Assembly: GCF_040549525.1 (NCBI RefSeq)
Contig: NZ_JBEPTM010000007.1
Coordinates: 124,001 to 188,000 of the forward strand
DNA length: 64,000 nt
From: Lacisediminihabitans sp040549525
GTDB taxonomy: Bacteria > Actinomycetota > Actinomycetes > Actinomycetales > Microbacteriaceae
Reading direction: 5' to 3'
Positions within the stretch are counted from its first letter, which is position 1, and every line of letters begins with the position of its first letter. Under the pieces are notes generated by a model that worked only from the letters and a program-made list of their open reading frames with translations, was not told the origin of the DNA and did not search any database. The position numbers and the translations under genes are program-made. Positions 43,661-52,780 of this stretch are shown in pieces.

Positions 43661-44968
43661 GTGGATGCATTCCTGAGGATGGATATCCTCGATGGCCCCT
43701 TCGTGGGAGTTGTCTATACCCTGGCCCTCGGCGCGTTGCTCTTTCTTGCCGCCCGTCTCCCGTCACGGCGATGGATTGTCACAGCTTTGGGTGCTCTGCT
43801 CGTCGGAGCCGGCGCCGCCTTCGTCGTGCTGTGGTGGGTCAGAGCGACTAATGCTTTCGGCGTGGATCTCGATGTCGTGACCACCGTGTGGGTCGTGGTG
43901 ACGTTCTCGGCAATCTGTCTTGCGATCGTCAATCTCTGGAAATCAGTCTGGCCGCGAAAGGTGGTGGCCTCCATCGCCATCGTTGTCTTTCTTGCCGCGG
44001 GAACCGTGGGGATCAACGCGGACTTCGGATTGGATCGCACGGTAGCGGACTTGGCCGGGATCTCCACGCAGAAGCCGATCGCGCTCCCCCCTGCGACTCC
44101 AACCCCGAGTCGCACCCCTCTCGCCGGAGGAGCGCTGTGGGCGAATTGGGTGGCCGCGCAAGGCCAGCCTGCTGAGGGGACCATCGGTTCGGTCATCATC
44201 CCGAACACCCGCTCCGGATTCCGCTCCCGGCCCGCCGGTCTCTACCTCCCTCCTGCTGCCTTGGCGAAGAACCCGCCGCTGCTTCCGCTGGTGGTCATGC
44301 TGATGGGGCAGCCGGGAAACCCGGACCCCTCTTTCCAGAAGCCGATCCTCGATGCCTTCGCTGCGCGACACAACGGGCTCGCACCGATTGTGCTCGTGGT
44401 GGATCAACTCGGCAACCCGGCCATCGATCCCCTCTGCCTGGATACCGTCAAGCACGGTAAATCAGAGACCTTCCTCGTCGAAGACACGGTCGCGTGGGCT
44501 CGTGCCAACCTTCATGTTCTTCCCGATGCCGCCCACTGGACGATCGCCGGATACTCCAACGGGGGCGAATGCGCCCTCTCACTCGGGTCCAAACATCCGG
44601 AAATCTGGGGCAACGTGCTCGACATTTCCGGTGAGGAGTACCCCGGATCCGACAGACCCAACCAGACGCTCAAGGAAGACTTCGCTGGCAACAAGGCCGC
44701 ATATCAATCGGTCTGGCCCACGACGATTCTTGCCAGCCACCACTACACCGACACCTTCGGAATCTTCACCGTCGGCTCCAACGATGGCAATTACGTGACC
44801 CAGGCGCGCAGGGCGGAAGCCGCGGCCAAAGCATCAGGGTGGAAGACCACATACTTCGGGGTGGCGAACGGCGGACATGTTCTTGGTGCACTCAACGGAG
44901 GGCTCCAAGAGGGGTATCGACTTCTCTATCCTCGACTGGGCCTGTCCGATCCGTCGGCAACGCCCTGA
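43661..44968 (+). CDS. Membrane-anchored esterase (alpha/beta-hydrolase fold)
   Basis: The 435-residue protein has about four N-terminal helices (about 10-130), a Pro/Thr linker and an extracytoplasmic alpha/beta-hydrolase with nucleophile elbow AGYSNGGECA, oxyanion strand VVMLMGQPG and late His in NGGHVLG. It resembles putative esterases of the antigen-85/mycolyltransferase-like superfamily. It may modify surface esters. The GTG start is 5 bases after AAGGA; a TAGAAT lies at 43621-43626. Confidence 0.82.
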   Translation: MDAFLRMDILDGPFVGVVYTLALGALLFLAARLPSRRWIVTALGALLVGAGAAFVVLWWVRATNAFGVDLDVVTTVWVVVTFSAICLAIVNLWKSVWPRKVVASIAIVVFLAAGTVGINADFGLDRTVADLAGISTQKPIALPPATPTPSRTPLAGGALWANWVAAQGQPAEGTIGSVIIPNTRSGFRSRPAGLYLPPAALAKNPPLLPLVVMLMGQPGNPDPSFQKPILDAFAARHNGLAPIVLVVDQLGNPAIDPLCLDTVKHGKSETFLVEDTVAWARANLHVLPDAAHWTIAGYSNGGECALSLGSKHPEIWGNVLDISGEEYPGSDRPNQTLKEDFAGNKAAYQSVWPTTILASHHYTDTFGIFTVGSNDGNYVTQARRAEAAAKASGWKTTYFGVANGGHVLGALNGGLQEGYRLLYPRLGLSDPSATP

Positions 44969-45054
44969 CCTCAGGGCCGGGATCAAGGCCGGTGCTGTCA
45001 GTCATACCTGCGGTGCGGCATTCGCCGACCCGTCCGATGGCCGTTCCGCGGGGT

Positions 45055-45474
45055 CTACCTGTTGGTGAAGCCCACGAACAAACCGCCGGTCAGCCTCACA
45101 ACGAGGTTGTAGAGCACTGCGCTGACCGTGCCGAAGATGGTGGTGACGACGACATTCACCAGCCCGAGCAGGGCTGACAGTGCGAACACCTGGCTGAAGC
45201 TGAGCACCGACTTCACGGTGATCCCGTCGGCTGCTCCCCCCGCGATGACGCTCGCGATCTGGTCGAGGGATCCTGTGCGGGTGAGGATGACCCACGCCGT
45301 CAGAACGATGATGACCGTGAACACTCCGAGAACCACTCCGACGAGCAGGGACACCAGGAGGCTGGTGCTCACATTCAGGTAGACGAGGTGCAATCGCACC
45401 TGCTTCACCGCGCCGGACCGGACACTGGACTTCTGTGCAAGCCTGTCGGCAATGCTGCTCAGGATGGCCTCCAA
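45055..45474 (-). CDS. DUF3566-type transmembrane protein
   Basis: The 139-residue protein has two or three hydrophobic segments and the characteristic pattern VRLHLVYLNVSTSLLVSLLVG ... FSQVFALSALLGLVNVVVTTIFGTVSAVLYNLVVRLTGGL of DUF3566 proteins. These are small membrane proteins usually encoded beside gyrA in actinobacteria. Here no DNA-replication gene is near, so this is an ectopic or additional copy. The ATG has no strong ribosome site. The function is unknown. Confidence 0.75.
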   Translation of the reverse strand: MEAILSSIADRLAQKSSVRSGAVKQVRLHLVYLNVSTSLLVSLLVGVVLGVFTVIIVLTAWVILTRTGSLDQIASVIAGGAADGITVKSVLSFSQVFALSALLGLVNVVVTTIFGTVSAVLYNLVVRLTGGLFVGFTNR

Positions 45475-45706
45475 AATCGTCTCATCGCCGCGAACGATGA
45501 GCTCATCCCTCGCGTGAGCGGCCAGGGAGTCATCCTCGGACGGCCCCGGGCACCGCGCACCAGCGTGAGCTTAGCCTCGCCGAATTCAGAACTCTCTAAG
45601 AATTCCGGCCGCGGGAAGGCAGCGCAGAGCGGTCACCGATCGACGGGACCACCGCCGGCAGCGTGCACGGAGTCGTGACGACCAGCGAGGGACGACCGCC
45701 GAGACC

Positions 45707-46441
45707 TCAGGAGTGCGGAATCGCCGAGGTCATCCCGCCGTCGACCACGAATTCGGCACCTGTCGAGTAGGCCGACTCCTCGCTCGCGAGGAAGACGACC
45801 AGCGAGGAGACCTCCTCGGGCTGGGCTGGGCGTCCGAGCGGAACCTGCTGGCTCGCGAAGTCGAGCTGCTCGGTCATCGGAGTCACGATGAATCCCGGAT
45901 GCACGGAGTTGACCCGCACGTTGTGGCGTCCGAGTTCCACAGCCACCGACTTCGTGAGACCCCGCACCGCGAATTTCGACGCGACGTAGCCGTGTAGCCC
46001 GGCGCTTCCGCGCAGCCCCTCGACCGAGGAGATGTTGATGATGGATCCGTGTTTCGCGGCCTTCATCACCGGAACCACCGCCTTCACCCCGAGGAACGTG
46101 CCGGTGAGATTCACCGCAAGAACGGCATTCCACATCTCCAGCGTGTACTTGTCGATAGCGGCCATGTTGCCGATACCCGCGTTGTTCACGAGCACGTCGA
46201 CGGTGCCGAATGTCTCGACGGTGGATGCGACGACCGCCGCCCAGTCGCTCTCCGAGGTCACATCGAGGTGCTCGTAGCGCACAGCATCGCCGAGCTCCTC
46301 GGCCAGGGCTCGACCCTCGTCGTCGAGCAGGTCGGCGATCACCACGCGGGCGCCCTCTCGAACGAACGCACGGGCATGGGCGGCTCCCATTCCGCGGGCG
46401 CCACCCGTGATGATGGCAACGGTGTTGGTCAGGCGGGACAT
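45707..46441 (-). CDS. Short-chain dehydrogenase (3-alpha/20-beta-HSD type)
   Basis: The 244-residue SDR has TGGARGMGAAHARAF, NNAGIGN, the catalytic Ser in ISSVEG and YVASKFA (YxxxK). It resembles 3-alpha/20-beta-hydroxysteroid dehydrogenase-type alcohol oxidoreductases. The ATG at 46441 follows GAAGGAG, 2 bases after the TetR stop, so it is co-transcribed with that regulator and the upstream SDR. Confidence 0.87.
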   Translation of the reverse strand: MSRLTNTVAIITGGARGMGAAHARAFVREGARVVIADLLDDEGRALAEELGDAVRYEHLDVTSESDWAAVVASTVETFGTVDVLVNNAGIGNMAAIDKYTLEMWNAVLAVNLTGTFLGVKAVVPVMKAAKHGSIINISSVEGLRGSAGLHGYVASKFAVRGLTKSVAVELGRHNVRVNSVHPGFIVTPMTEQLDFASQQVPLGRPAQPEEVSSLVVFLASEESAYSTGAEFVVDGGMTSAIPHS

Positions 46442-46443
46442 GG

Positions 46444-47058
46444 TTACTCCTTCGTCAGGGTGTTGACAGTGCTGTTGTTCCGGATGCCGATCCCGGCGAG
46501 GAACAGATCGGTGAGCTGTGCCGCGATGAGACTGCCATCCTCCGGGCCATCCGCGGAGTACCACTGCGGCAGGTAGTGCAGGTCGCTGAAGAAATTGGCC
46601 ACCAGCACGGCCCGCGGGATATCGGTGCGGTACACGCCCTCGCGCTGGCCGGCCTCCACCAGCGACACGAACTGGTCGTTGTATTCACGCCGACGGTGCT
46701 TCACTTCGAGTTGCTTCTCGGCCGGCAACATGTGCGCGGAACGGAAGAATACGGTGCCCTCGTCGAGGAATTCGATGGAGGTCTCGATCACGTCGATGCA
46801 GGCGGCACGGAGCTTCTGTTCCGTCGTGTCCCCGGTCGCGACGATCGCCGCGAGGTGCTCACCCTGAAGGGTGAGCAGATGCTCGTAAATGCCGAACAGC
46901 AGCTCGTCCTTCGAGCAGAAATAGTGATACATCGCGCCCTTGGTGACACCGGCCGCATCCACGATCTGCTGCACCGAGGTGTTCGCGAAGCCGTTCTTCG
47001 CGAACAGGTCGACCGCAGCCGTTCGCACGGCATCCTTGACGCCGGCGGTCGCCGCCAT
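46444..47058 (-). CDS. TetR/AcrR-family regulator
   Basis: The 204-residue protein has an N-terminal helix-turn-helix (FAKNGFANTSVQQIVDAAGVTKGAMYHYFCSKDELL) and a larger ligand-binding C-terminal domain. It should repress its own operon and the divergent NADP oxidoreductase, using the palindrome at 47834-47847. Its ATG shares a base with the SDR stop upstream and its stop is 2 bases before the next SDR. Confidence 0.92.
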   Translation of the reverse strand: MAATAGVKDAVRTAAVDLFAKNGFANTSVQQIVDAAGVTKGAMYHYFCSKDELLFGIYEHLLTLQGEHLAAIVATGDTTEQKLRAACIDVIETSIEFLDEGTVFFRSAHMLPAEKQLEVKHRRREYNDQFVSLVEAGQREGVYRTDIPRAVLVANFFSDLHYLPQWYSADGPEDGSLIAAQLTDLFLAGIGIRNNSTVNTLTKE

Positions 47059-47804
47059 CAGGTCACCGGACGGATGGACCCGCCGCCGTCGATCACGATG
47101 GTCTGGCCGGTGATCCAGGCCGCATCGCTCGAGAGCAGGAAGGCGACGACGCCGGAGACGTCCTCGGGCACCCCCAGACGGGCGAGAGGGTAGATCGAGG
47201 CGACCTCGGCCTCACGTCCGTCGTAGAGCGCCTCGGCGAACCTGGTCTTGATCACCGCCGGTGCCACCGCGTTCACCCGGATGTGTGGTGCAAGTTCGAA
47301 GGCGAGCTGTGTCGTCAGGGAGATGAGGGCGGCCTTGGACACCCCGTAGAAGCCGATGCCGGGAGCCGCCGAGATTCCCGCGATCGACGCGATATTCACG
47401 ATCGAGCCGTTGCGGGCTCCGATGCCGGCCGTCACGGCATCCCGCGACCAGTCGAGGGCGGCCATCACGTTGATCTCGAGGATCTTCGTCATGGCCGAGT
47501 GCTCGGTATCCAGGGTCGGTCCGAAGCTCGGGTTCACTCCGGCATTGCTCACGAAGTGGTCGAGACCCCCGAACTCCCGGCCGATCAGGTCGAAGACCTC
47601 GGCGCGGTGGGCGGGATCGTCGGCCTTGCCCGCCACCCAGAGCGCGGATGACCCGAGTTGGGCCGCAGCATCGCGAAGGGCCTCTTCCCGGCGCGCGGTG
47701 ATGAGCACCCGGGCACCCTCGTCGACGAGTCGCTGGGCGATCGCGAGTCCGATGCCACGGCTCGCTCCGGTGATGAGGGCCGTGCGGCCGGTGAAGCGGT
47801 TCAC
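47058..47804 (-). CDS. Short-chain dehydrogenase
   Basis: The 248-residue SDR has TGASRGIGLAIAQRL, NAGVNPSFG, Ser in IASIAG and YGVSKAA (YxxxK). The C-terminus ends GGGSIRPVT. It starts at GTG 47804, preceded by CAGGAG. It is the first gene of the SDR-TetR-SDR operon. The substrate is unknown. Confidence 0.88.
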   Translation of the reverse strand: MNRFTGRTALITGASRGIGLAIAQRLVDEGARVLITARREEALRDAAAQLGSSALWVAGKADDPAHRAEVFDLIGREFGGLDHFVSNAGVNPSFGPTLDTEHSAMTKILEINVMAALDWSRDAVTAGIGARNGSIVNIASIAGISAAPGIGFYGVSKAALISLTTQLAFELAPHIRVNAVAPAVIKTRFAEALYDGREAEVASIYPLARLGVPEDVSGVVAFLLSSDAAWITGQTIVIDGGGSIRPVT

Positions 47805-47833
47805 GAGGGCTCCTGACGCGGGAAAACAGACAA

Positions 47834-47847
47834 ACCGACTGTTCGGT
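47834..47847. promoter_or_regulatory. TetR operator candidate ACCGA-CTGT-TCGGT
   Basis: An inverted repeat with 5-base arms (extended form AAACCGACTGTTCGGTAT) lies between the SDR-TetR-SDR operon and the divergent oxidoreductase. Its shape matches many TetR-family sites. Confidence 0.6.
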
Positions 47848-47918
47848 ATGGCTACCCTAGCCCCGTTCGCTACGCTGGAGGCGCCGGCGCCGATCCCCGG
47901 CCGTCGATGGAGACACAC

Positions 47919-48944
47919 ATGACCCCCCTTGCATCCAGCCGCCAGTGGCACCTGGCTCAACGACCCACCGGCACCCCCACCACCGATGACGTGAGATTCG
48001 TCACCGTGGAACTGCCCCCTCTCGCCGAGAACGAGGTGCGCGTGCAGAACGAGTTCATCTCGGTCGACCCCTACATGCGCGGTCGCATGAACGACGTCAA
48101 GAGCTACGTTCCGCCGTACCAGCTCGACCGGGCGATGGATGCCGACGCGGTGGGCCGCGTGATCGAATCGCGCTCCCCCGATCTTCCGATCGGCCAGCTC
48201 GTGCAGCACTTCCAGGGCTGGCGTGACGTCGCCCAGGGCGACGCGAGCCGGTTCACGGCTCGCGACGAGGTGCCGGGCGTCGCGTCATCCGTCTACCTGA
48301 GTGCTCTCGGCCTCACCGGGATGACGGCGTGGGTCGGGCTGCTGGTGATCGCCGGCATGAAGCCCGGCGACACGGTCTTCGTCTCCGGCGCGGCCGGTGC
48401 GGTCGGCTCCGCCGTTGGCCAGATCGCGCGCCTGCGGGGGGCCGGTCGGGTGATCGGCAGTGCGGGCACCGACGAGAAGGTGGCGCTTCTCACAGGCCGC
48501 TACGGCTTCGATGCCGCCTTCAACTACAAGAGCGGCAAGGTGTCGCGGATGCTGCACGAGGCCGCTCCCGACGGCATCGACGTCTACTTCGACAATGTGG
48601 GGGGCGATCATCTCGAGGCGGCCATCTTCGCGTTCAACGACGGCGGCCGCGCGGCCATCTGCGGAGCGATCAGCTCCTACAACTCCGAGCGGGCCGAGCC
48701 CGGTCCGCGCAATCTCGCGATGCTCATCTCCAAGGGGCTCACCCTCACAGGCTTCACCATCCCGAGCTATCAGCACTATGCCCCCGAATTCTTCCGCGAG
48801 ATGACCCCGCTGGTCGCCTCCGGTGAGTTCGTCTTCGATGAGACCGTGATCGACGGCGTAGAGCATGCTTTCGACGCGTGGCTGAGACTGATGCGCGGGG
48901 AGAACACCGGCAAGATGCTGGTGCGCGTTGGCGGAAGCTCCTGA
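47919..48944 (+). CDS. NADP-dependent oxidoreductase (leukotriene B4 dehydrogenase/CurA-like)
   Basis: The 341-residue zinc-free medium-chain dehydrogenase has the early QNEFISVDPYMRGRMND motif, VSGAAGAVGSAVGQIA and YFDNVGGDHLEAAI, signatures of the NADP-dependent alkenal/one or curcumin reductase group. It reduces conjugated C=C bonds of enones or enals. The ATG at 47919 follows GGAGA by 6 bases. Divergence from SDRs and TetR suggests common control. Confidence 0.9.
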   Translation: MTPLASSRQWHLAQRPTGTPTTDDVRFVTVELPPLAENEVRVQNEFISVDPYMRGRMNDVKSYVPPYQLDRAMDADAVGRVIESRSPDLPIGQLVQHFQGWRDVAQGDASRFTARDEVPGVASSVYLSALGLTGMTAWVGLLVIAGMKPGDTVFVSGAAGAVGSAVGQIARLRGAGRVIGSAGTDEKVALLTGRYGFDAAFNYKSGKVSRMLHEAAPDGIDVYFDNVGGDHLEAAIFAFNDGGRAAICGAISSYNSERAEPGPRNLAMLISKGLTLTGFTIPSYQHYAPEFFREMTPLVASGEFVFDETVIDGVEHAFDAWLRLMRGENTGKMLVRVGGSS

Positions 48945-48947
48945 CCC

Positions 48948-49685
48948 GTGCCCGTCGACACAGGGTTCGACCGCTTCCCGATCCGCCGGATCGAGGAACA
49001 CCCTCTGAATGCCCTGGCGAGGGATGCCTGGCCGGCCACACTCGCACCGGTGGCCCACCTGCTCGATCATGGCCTCGACCTCGCACCAGCCACAGTCTTC
49101 GTCGGCGAAAACGGATCGGGCAAGTCGACCCTGGTCGAAGCGATCGGGCTCGCCTACGGACTCTCCCCCGAAGGCGGATCCGTCGGAGCGCAACACAGCA
49201 CCCGGGCATCGGAGTCAGGGCTGTGGGACCACCTCCAGGTCGTGCGCAATGCCGGAGCAAGCAAGCGCGGATACTTCCTCCGGGCTGAGACGATGCACGG
49301 CTTCTTCACCTACCTCGAGGAGAATCCGAGTCCGTTCCGCGAGGACATCCGCTTCCATGAGAGGTCGCACGGCGAATCCTTCCTCGATCTCGTGGAGGAC
49401 CGCTTCAGGGGCGCGGGGCTCTGGCTTCTCGACGAGCCGGAATCGGCGCTGTCGTTCTCTGGCTGCCTTGCGCTCATCGGTATCCTCACTCGTCTCCTCG
49501 ACACCGGAAAGTCCCAGGTGATCATGTCGACCCATTCGCCGCTGCTCGCGTCGCTCCCGGGAGCGACGATCTACGAGGTCGGCGACTGGGGGCTGCACAC
49601 CAGCTCCTGGGAAGACCTGCCCCTGGTGCTCAACTGGCAGGCCTTCCTCGGTGCGCCGGAACAGTATCTGCGCCATCTCCGGTGA
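48948..49685 (+). CDS. AAA-family ATPase (small ABC/RecF-like)
   Basis: The 245-residue P-loop protein has Walker A VGENGSGKSTLVEAIG at about 50-65, an ABC-style signature region and Walker B LWLLDEPESALSF, with a His-loop-like MSTHSPLL. It is a compact ATPase without membrane or nuclease domains. Such proteins have been linked to varied functions; the target is unknown. The GTG is 3 bases after the oxidoreductase stop and the end overlaps the methyltransferase start. Confidence 0.87.
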   Translation: MPVDTGFDRFPIRRIEEHPLNALARDAWPATLAPVAHLLDHGLDLAPATVFVGENGSGKSTLVEAIGLAYGLSPEGGSVGAQHSTRASESGLWDHLQVVRNAGASKRGYFLRAETMHGFFTYLEENPSPFREDIRFHERSHGESFLDLVEDRFRGAGLWLLDEPESALSFSGCLALIGILTRLLDTGKSQVIMSTHSPLLASLPGATIYEVGDWGLHTSSWEDLPLVLNWQAFLGAPEQYLRHLR

Positions 49686-50458
49686 GTGAGGCAGAAATGA
49701 GGGTCGACGAGGTGATCGCGCACTTGCGCGCCGCGGGATGCGTCTTCGCCGAAGACGAGGCGGCACTGCTCATCGAAGCGGCATCCTCCCCCGCCGAGTT
49801 GAGACAGCTCGTTGACAAGAGAGTCTCGGGGATCCCCCTCGAGCACATCCTCGGCTGGGTGGAGTTCTGCGGCCTGCGCATCGCCGTGGGCCCGGGGGTC
49901 TTCGTGCCGCGCCAGCGCACCGCGTTCCTCGTTCAGCGGGCTGTTGCCCTCGCCGCCCCGGATGCCGTTGTGCTCGATCTGTGTTGCGGAGCGGGCGCGA
50001 TCGGGGCCGCCATCGCCTCCCGGCTGCCGGGGATCGACCTGTATGCCGCCGATATCGACCCGGCGGCAGTCCAGAGCGCCCGCCTCAACATCCCCGCCTC
50101 CCGCGTCTTCGAGGGCGATCTGTTCGACCCCGTGCCGCACGAGCTGAGGGGGCGTGTCGACATCCTCGTAGCGAACACTCCCTACGTGCCGACGGATGCG
50201 GTGGCCCTCATGCCCCCCGAAGCCCGACTCCACGAGGCCCGGCTCGCCCTCGACGGCGGGATCGACGGACTTGATGTGCAGCGCCGCGTCGCGGAAGCCG
50301 CCCCCCGGTGGCTCGCCCGGGGCGGCCACCTGTTGGTGGAATCGAGCGAGGAGCAGGCCGAGCGCAGCGCGGCGGTGTTCGAAGCCCAGGGCCTCGTTGC
50401 ATCGATCGTGCACTCTGACGAGCTCTATTCGACAGTGGTGATCGGCACGCTGCCGTAG
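49682..50458 (+). CDS. PrmC-related N5-glutamine methyltransferase-like protein
   Basis: The 258-residue SAM-dependent methyltransferase has a small N-terminal helical region, the motif VLDLCCGAGAIGAAIA (SAM), an acidic ADIDP and NTPYVP in place of NPPY. The PrmC-related group with N[AT]PYVP differs from true PrmC. It may methylate a glutamine in an unknown protein. The GTG overlaps the AAA ATPase stop by four bases (GTGA). Confidence 0.82.
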   Translation: MSEAEMRVDEVIAHLRAAGCVFAEDEAALLIEAASSPAELRQLVDKRVSGIPLEHILGWVEFCGLRIAVGPGVFVPRQRTAFLVQRAVALAAPDAVVLDLCCGAGAIGAAIASRLPGIDLYAADIDPAAVQSARLNIPASRVFEGDLFDPVPHELRGRVDILVANTPYVPTDAVALMPPEARLHEARLALDGGIDGLDVQRRVAEAAPRWLARGGHLLVESSEEQAERSAAVFEAQGLVASIVHSDELYSTVVIGTLP

Positions 50459-50462
50459 CTCC

Positions 50463-51257
50463 TCATCTGTCGAGGGAGGCGAGGAACGGGATCACGGCAT
50501 CGAGCACCTCCGCCGCTGGCCTCAGGGTGTTTCCATGCGTCCGCCCCGGCAGCGGTCTGAAAGTCGCGTGCGGCATGAGGGTAGCCGCGCGCTCGGAATC
50601 GAGGTAGCGCTCGTGATCGCGAGTGCCGGCGAGGAGCAGGGTCGGCACCGCGAGTTCGGCGAGCCGGGCATCCGGGATGCCCGGCTCGACCTCGACCCGG
50701 CGGAAATAGGCGCGAAGAGCCAGCGGGTCGTTGGCGAGAAAGGCCGCGGAGGTCTGTGGATCGATCGGTTCGCCCGCGTGCGCCGCCCATCCGTCGAGGA
50801 AGCCGCGCATGCCGCCGGCCCCGAGCGCCCCGTCATAGCCGGGGAAGAAGAGCTCGGAGACGCTGCCCCCGGGTGCCCGGTAGGTGCCGCCGGCGGAGAT
50901 GAGCGAGAGCAGACGCTGCGGATGACTGTCGGCGAGAGAGAATCCCGCGCGCGCGCCGAAGGAGTAGCCGAAGAGGTGAGCCGCTGGTGCGTCGACCGCA
51001 TCGAGCACCGCCAGGATGTCCGCGAGAACGAGCGGCATCCGGTACGCCTCGGCCTCGTGGGGCTTGCCGCTCCGGCCGTGCCCGCGAAGGTCGATAGCGA
51101 TCACCCGATAGCGATCCTGCAGCGCGGCCACGTAGCCGAATCCACGCCAGATCGACCGAGACAGCGCCGAACCATGCACCAGAAGCACGGGCGCGCCGTC
51201 GCCGCGCACGTCGAACGCGATCCGGGTGCCGTCGATCGGGTTCACCGTTTCACTCAC
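50463..51257 (-). CDS. Alpha/beta hydrolase
   Basis: The 264-residue protein has LLVHGSALSRSIWRGF, DLRGHGRSG, the nucleophile elbow GYSFGAR and His in GRTHGNTLRP. It resembles general carbon-carbon or ester hydrolases of the AB hydrolase family. The GTG start is 35 bases after the flavin monooxygenase stop; there is only a weak GGAG upstream. The upstream frame is antisense shadow of the monooxygenase. Confidence 0.85.
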   Translation of the reverse strand: MSETVNPIDGTRIAFDVRGDGAPVLLVHGSALSRSIWRGFGYVAALQDRYRVIAIDLRGHGRSGKPHEAEAYRMPLVLADILAVLDAVDAPAAHLFGYSFGARAGFSLADSHPQRLLSLISAGGTYRAPGGSVSELFFPGYDGALGAGGMRGFLDGWAAHAGEPIDPQTSAAFLANDPLALRAYFRRVEVEPGIPDARLAELAVPTLLLAGTRDHERYLDSERAATLMPHATFRPLPGRTHGNTLRPAAEVLDAVIPFLASLDR

Positions 51258-51292
51258 GGATCCATCATCTCCCGTCGCACGGAGCCCTGTGC

Positions 51293-52768
51293 TCAACGCG
51301 GGGCGACGACCAGCGGATGCTCGAAACGGTATTCGGAACTGTCGAAGTGACGCACCGAACCGCGGAACAGCGCCGCCCGGTGCGGCCAGAGCGTGGTGTT
51401 CCTGCCCCCGGCGTCGAGGTAGTAGCTCGAGCATCCCCCGCTCAGCCAGACCGAGTCCGAAAGGTCGGCCTGCACGCGCCTGTTGTAGCGCTGCTGGGCC
51501 TCGGGGGTGGGCACGACGGATGCCGCGCCGCGCGCCTCCATCGCGTCGAGAGCCTTGAGCACGTAGTCGATCTGCGCCTCGATGATGTACACGATGCTGT
51601 TGTGGCCGAGCGCGGAATTGGGGCCGACGAGCAGGAACAGGTTCGGGAAACCCGCGACGGTGGTGCCGTGAAGCGCCTCCATGTGCGGAGACCACGCCTC
51701 GGCGAGGCTGAGTCCGTCGACGCCCTTCACCAGGCGCGCGACCGACGGCTCTGTCGCGTTGAACCCGGTGCCTCCGATGAGCACGTCGAACTCCCTCCTC
51801 TCGCCATCCGCGGTGACGATCTCGCGTCCCTCCACGGAGGCGATCGAATCGGTCACGAGTCGCACATTGGAACGGGTCATCGCCCGGTAGAAGTCGCTCG
51901 AGATGAGGATGCGTTTGCAACCGATGCGATAGGCCGGGGTCAGTTTCGCCCGCAGGCCGGGATCCGCGACCTGGCTGCGGAGGTAGCCCGCGGCGAATCG
52001 CTGCATGAGTCCTCCGATGGTCGCGCTGCGGAATCCCGCAAACCGCGCTTCCGCAGACCGGAACACCCAGGCCCGCGCAGCGCGTCGGAGGATGGGCAAT
52101 CGACGGAACAGCCTGGCGCGGCGCTCGGTGGTCGGGGCATCCCCCCGCGGCACGATCCAGGCCGGGGTGCGCTGGAAGACCGTGACCTCGCCAGCCACCT
52201 TCTGAACTTCCGGCACGAACTGGATAGCGGATGCCCCGGTGCCGATCACGGCGACCCTGAGCCCGGCAAGGTCGATGTCGTGACGCCAGCGGGACGAATG
52301 GAAACGCTCGCCCGCGAACCCTCCGATGCCGGGGATCTTCGGCCACACCGGGTCGATCAGCGGACCGGCGCCGGACACGAGCACGGAGGCGGTGAAGTCA
52401 CTGGTGCTGGTGTGCAGCCTCCAGAGGGAAGCCGAGCTGTCCCAAATCGCGTCGAGCAGTTCTGAGTCGAAGTGGATGCGCGATCGGATGCCGAACTCGT
52501 CGGCGGTCGAGCGAAGGTAGGCGAGAATCTCCGGCTGGCGGCCGTACCGGAACTTCCAGTCGAACGCCGGCGCAAAGGAGAACGAATACAGGTCGCTGCG
52601 GATGTCACAGGCGGCCCCCGGATAGGTGTTGTCGCGCCAGGTGCCCCCGACCTCGCCCGCTCGTTCCACGACCACGAAATCGTCGATGCCGTGCCGACTG
52701 AGCTGGATGGCCATGCCGAGTCCGGCGAACCCCGATCCGATGATCGCGACCTTTACATGTTCGAGCAT
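51293..52768 (-). CDS. FAD-dependent (Baeyer-Villiger-type) monooxygenase
   Basis: The 491-residue flavoprotein has the FAD motif IGSGFAGLGMAIQ, GTWRDNTYPGAACDI (typical of Baeyer-Villiger and flavin monooxygenases), a second Rossmann motif VIGTGASAIQFVP and ATG-like GGTGF. The BVMO signature (FxGxxxHxxxW) appears as FAGERFHSSRW. It inserts oxygen next to a ketone using NADPH. The ATG at 52768 is 6 bases after TACCAT, a leaderless start. Confidence 0.88.
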   Translation of the reverse strand: MLEHVKVAIIGSGFAGLGMAIQLSRHGIDDFVVVERAGEVGGTWRDNTYPGAACDIRSDLYSFSFAPAFDWKFRYGRQPEILAYLRSTADEFGIRSRIHFDSELLDAIWDSSASLWRLHTSTSDFTASVLVSGAGPLIDPVWPKIPGIGGFAGERFHSSRWRHDIDLAGLRVAVIGTGASAIQFVPEVQKVAGEVTVFQRTPAWIVPRGDAPTTERRARLFRRLPILRRAARAWVFRSAEARFAGFRSATIGGLMQRFAAGYLRSQVADPGLRAKLTPAYRIGCKRILISSDFYRAMTRSNVRLVTDSIASVEGREIVTADGERREFDVLIGGTGFNATEPSVARLVKGVDGLSLAEAWSPHMEALHGTTVAGFPNLFLLVGPNSALGHNSIVYIIEAQIDYVLKALDAMEARGAASVVPTPEAQQRYNRRVQADLSDSVWLSGGCSSYYLDAGGRNTTLWPHRAALFRGSVRHFDSSEYRFEHPLVVAPR

Positions 52769-52774
52769 GCGCAG

Positions 52775-52780
52775 ATGGTA
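52775..52780 (-). promoter_or_regulatory. -10 element TACCAT, leaderless start
   Basis: TACCAT on the minus strand ends 6 bases before the monooxygenase ATG. No ribosome site is seen in the gap. Confidence 0.5.

Noticed and set aside
45475..45706. Short open frames in the 232-base gap before the SDR-TetR cluster
   Set aside because: They have random composition and no start signals; I see nothing in this gap.
48948..50458. AAA ATPase and methyltransferase as an anti-phage system
   Set aside because: There is no nuclease, toxin or other effector next to them and both look like housekeeping-type families.
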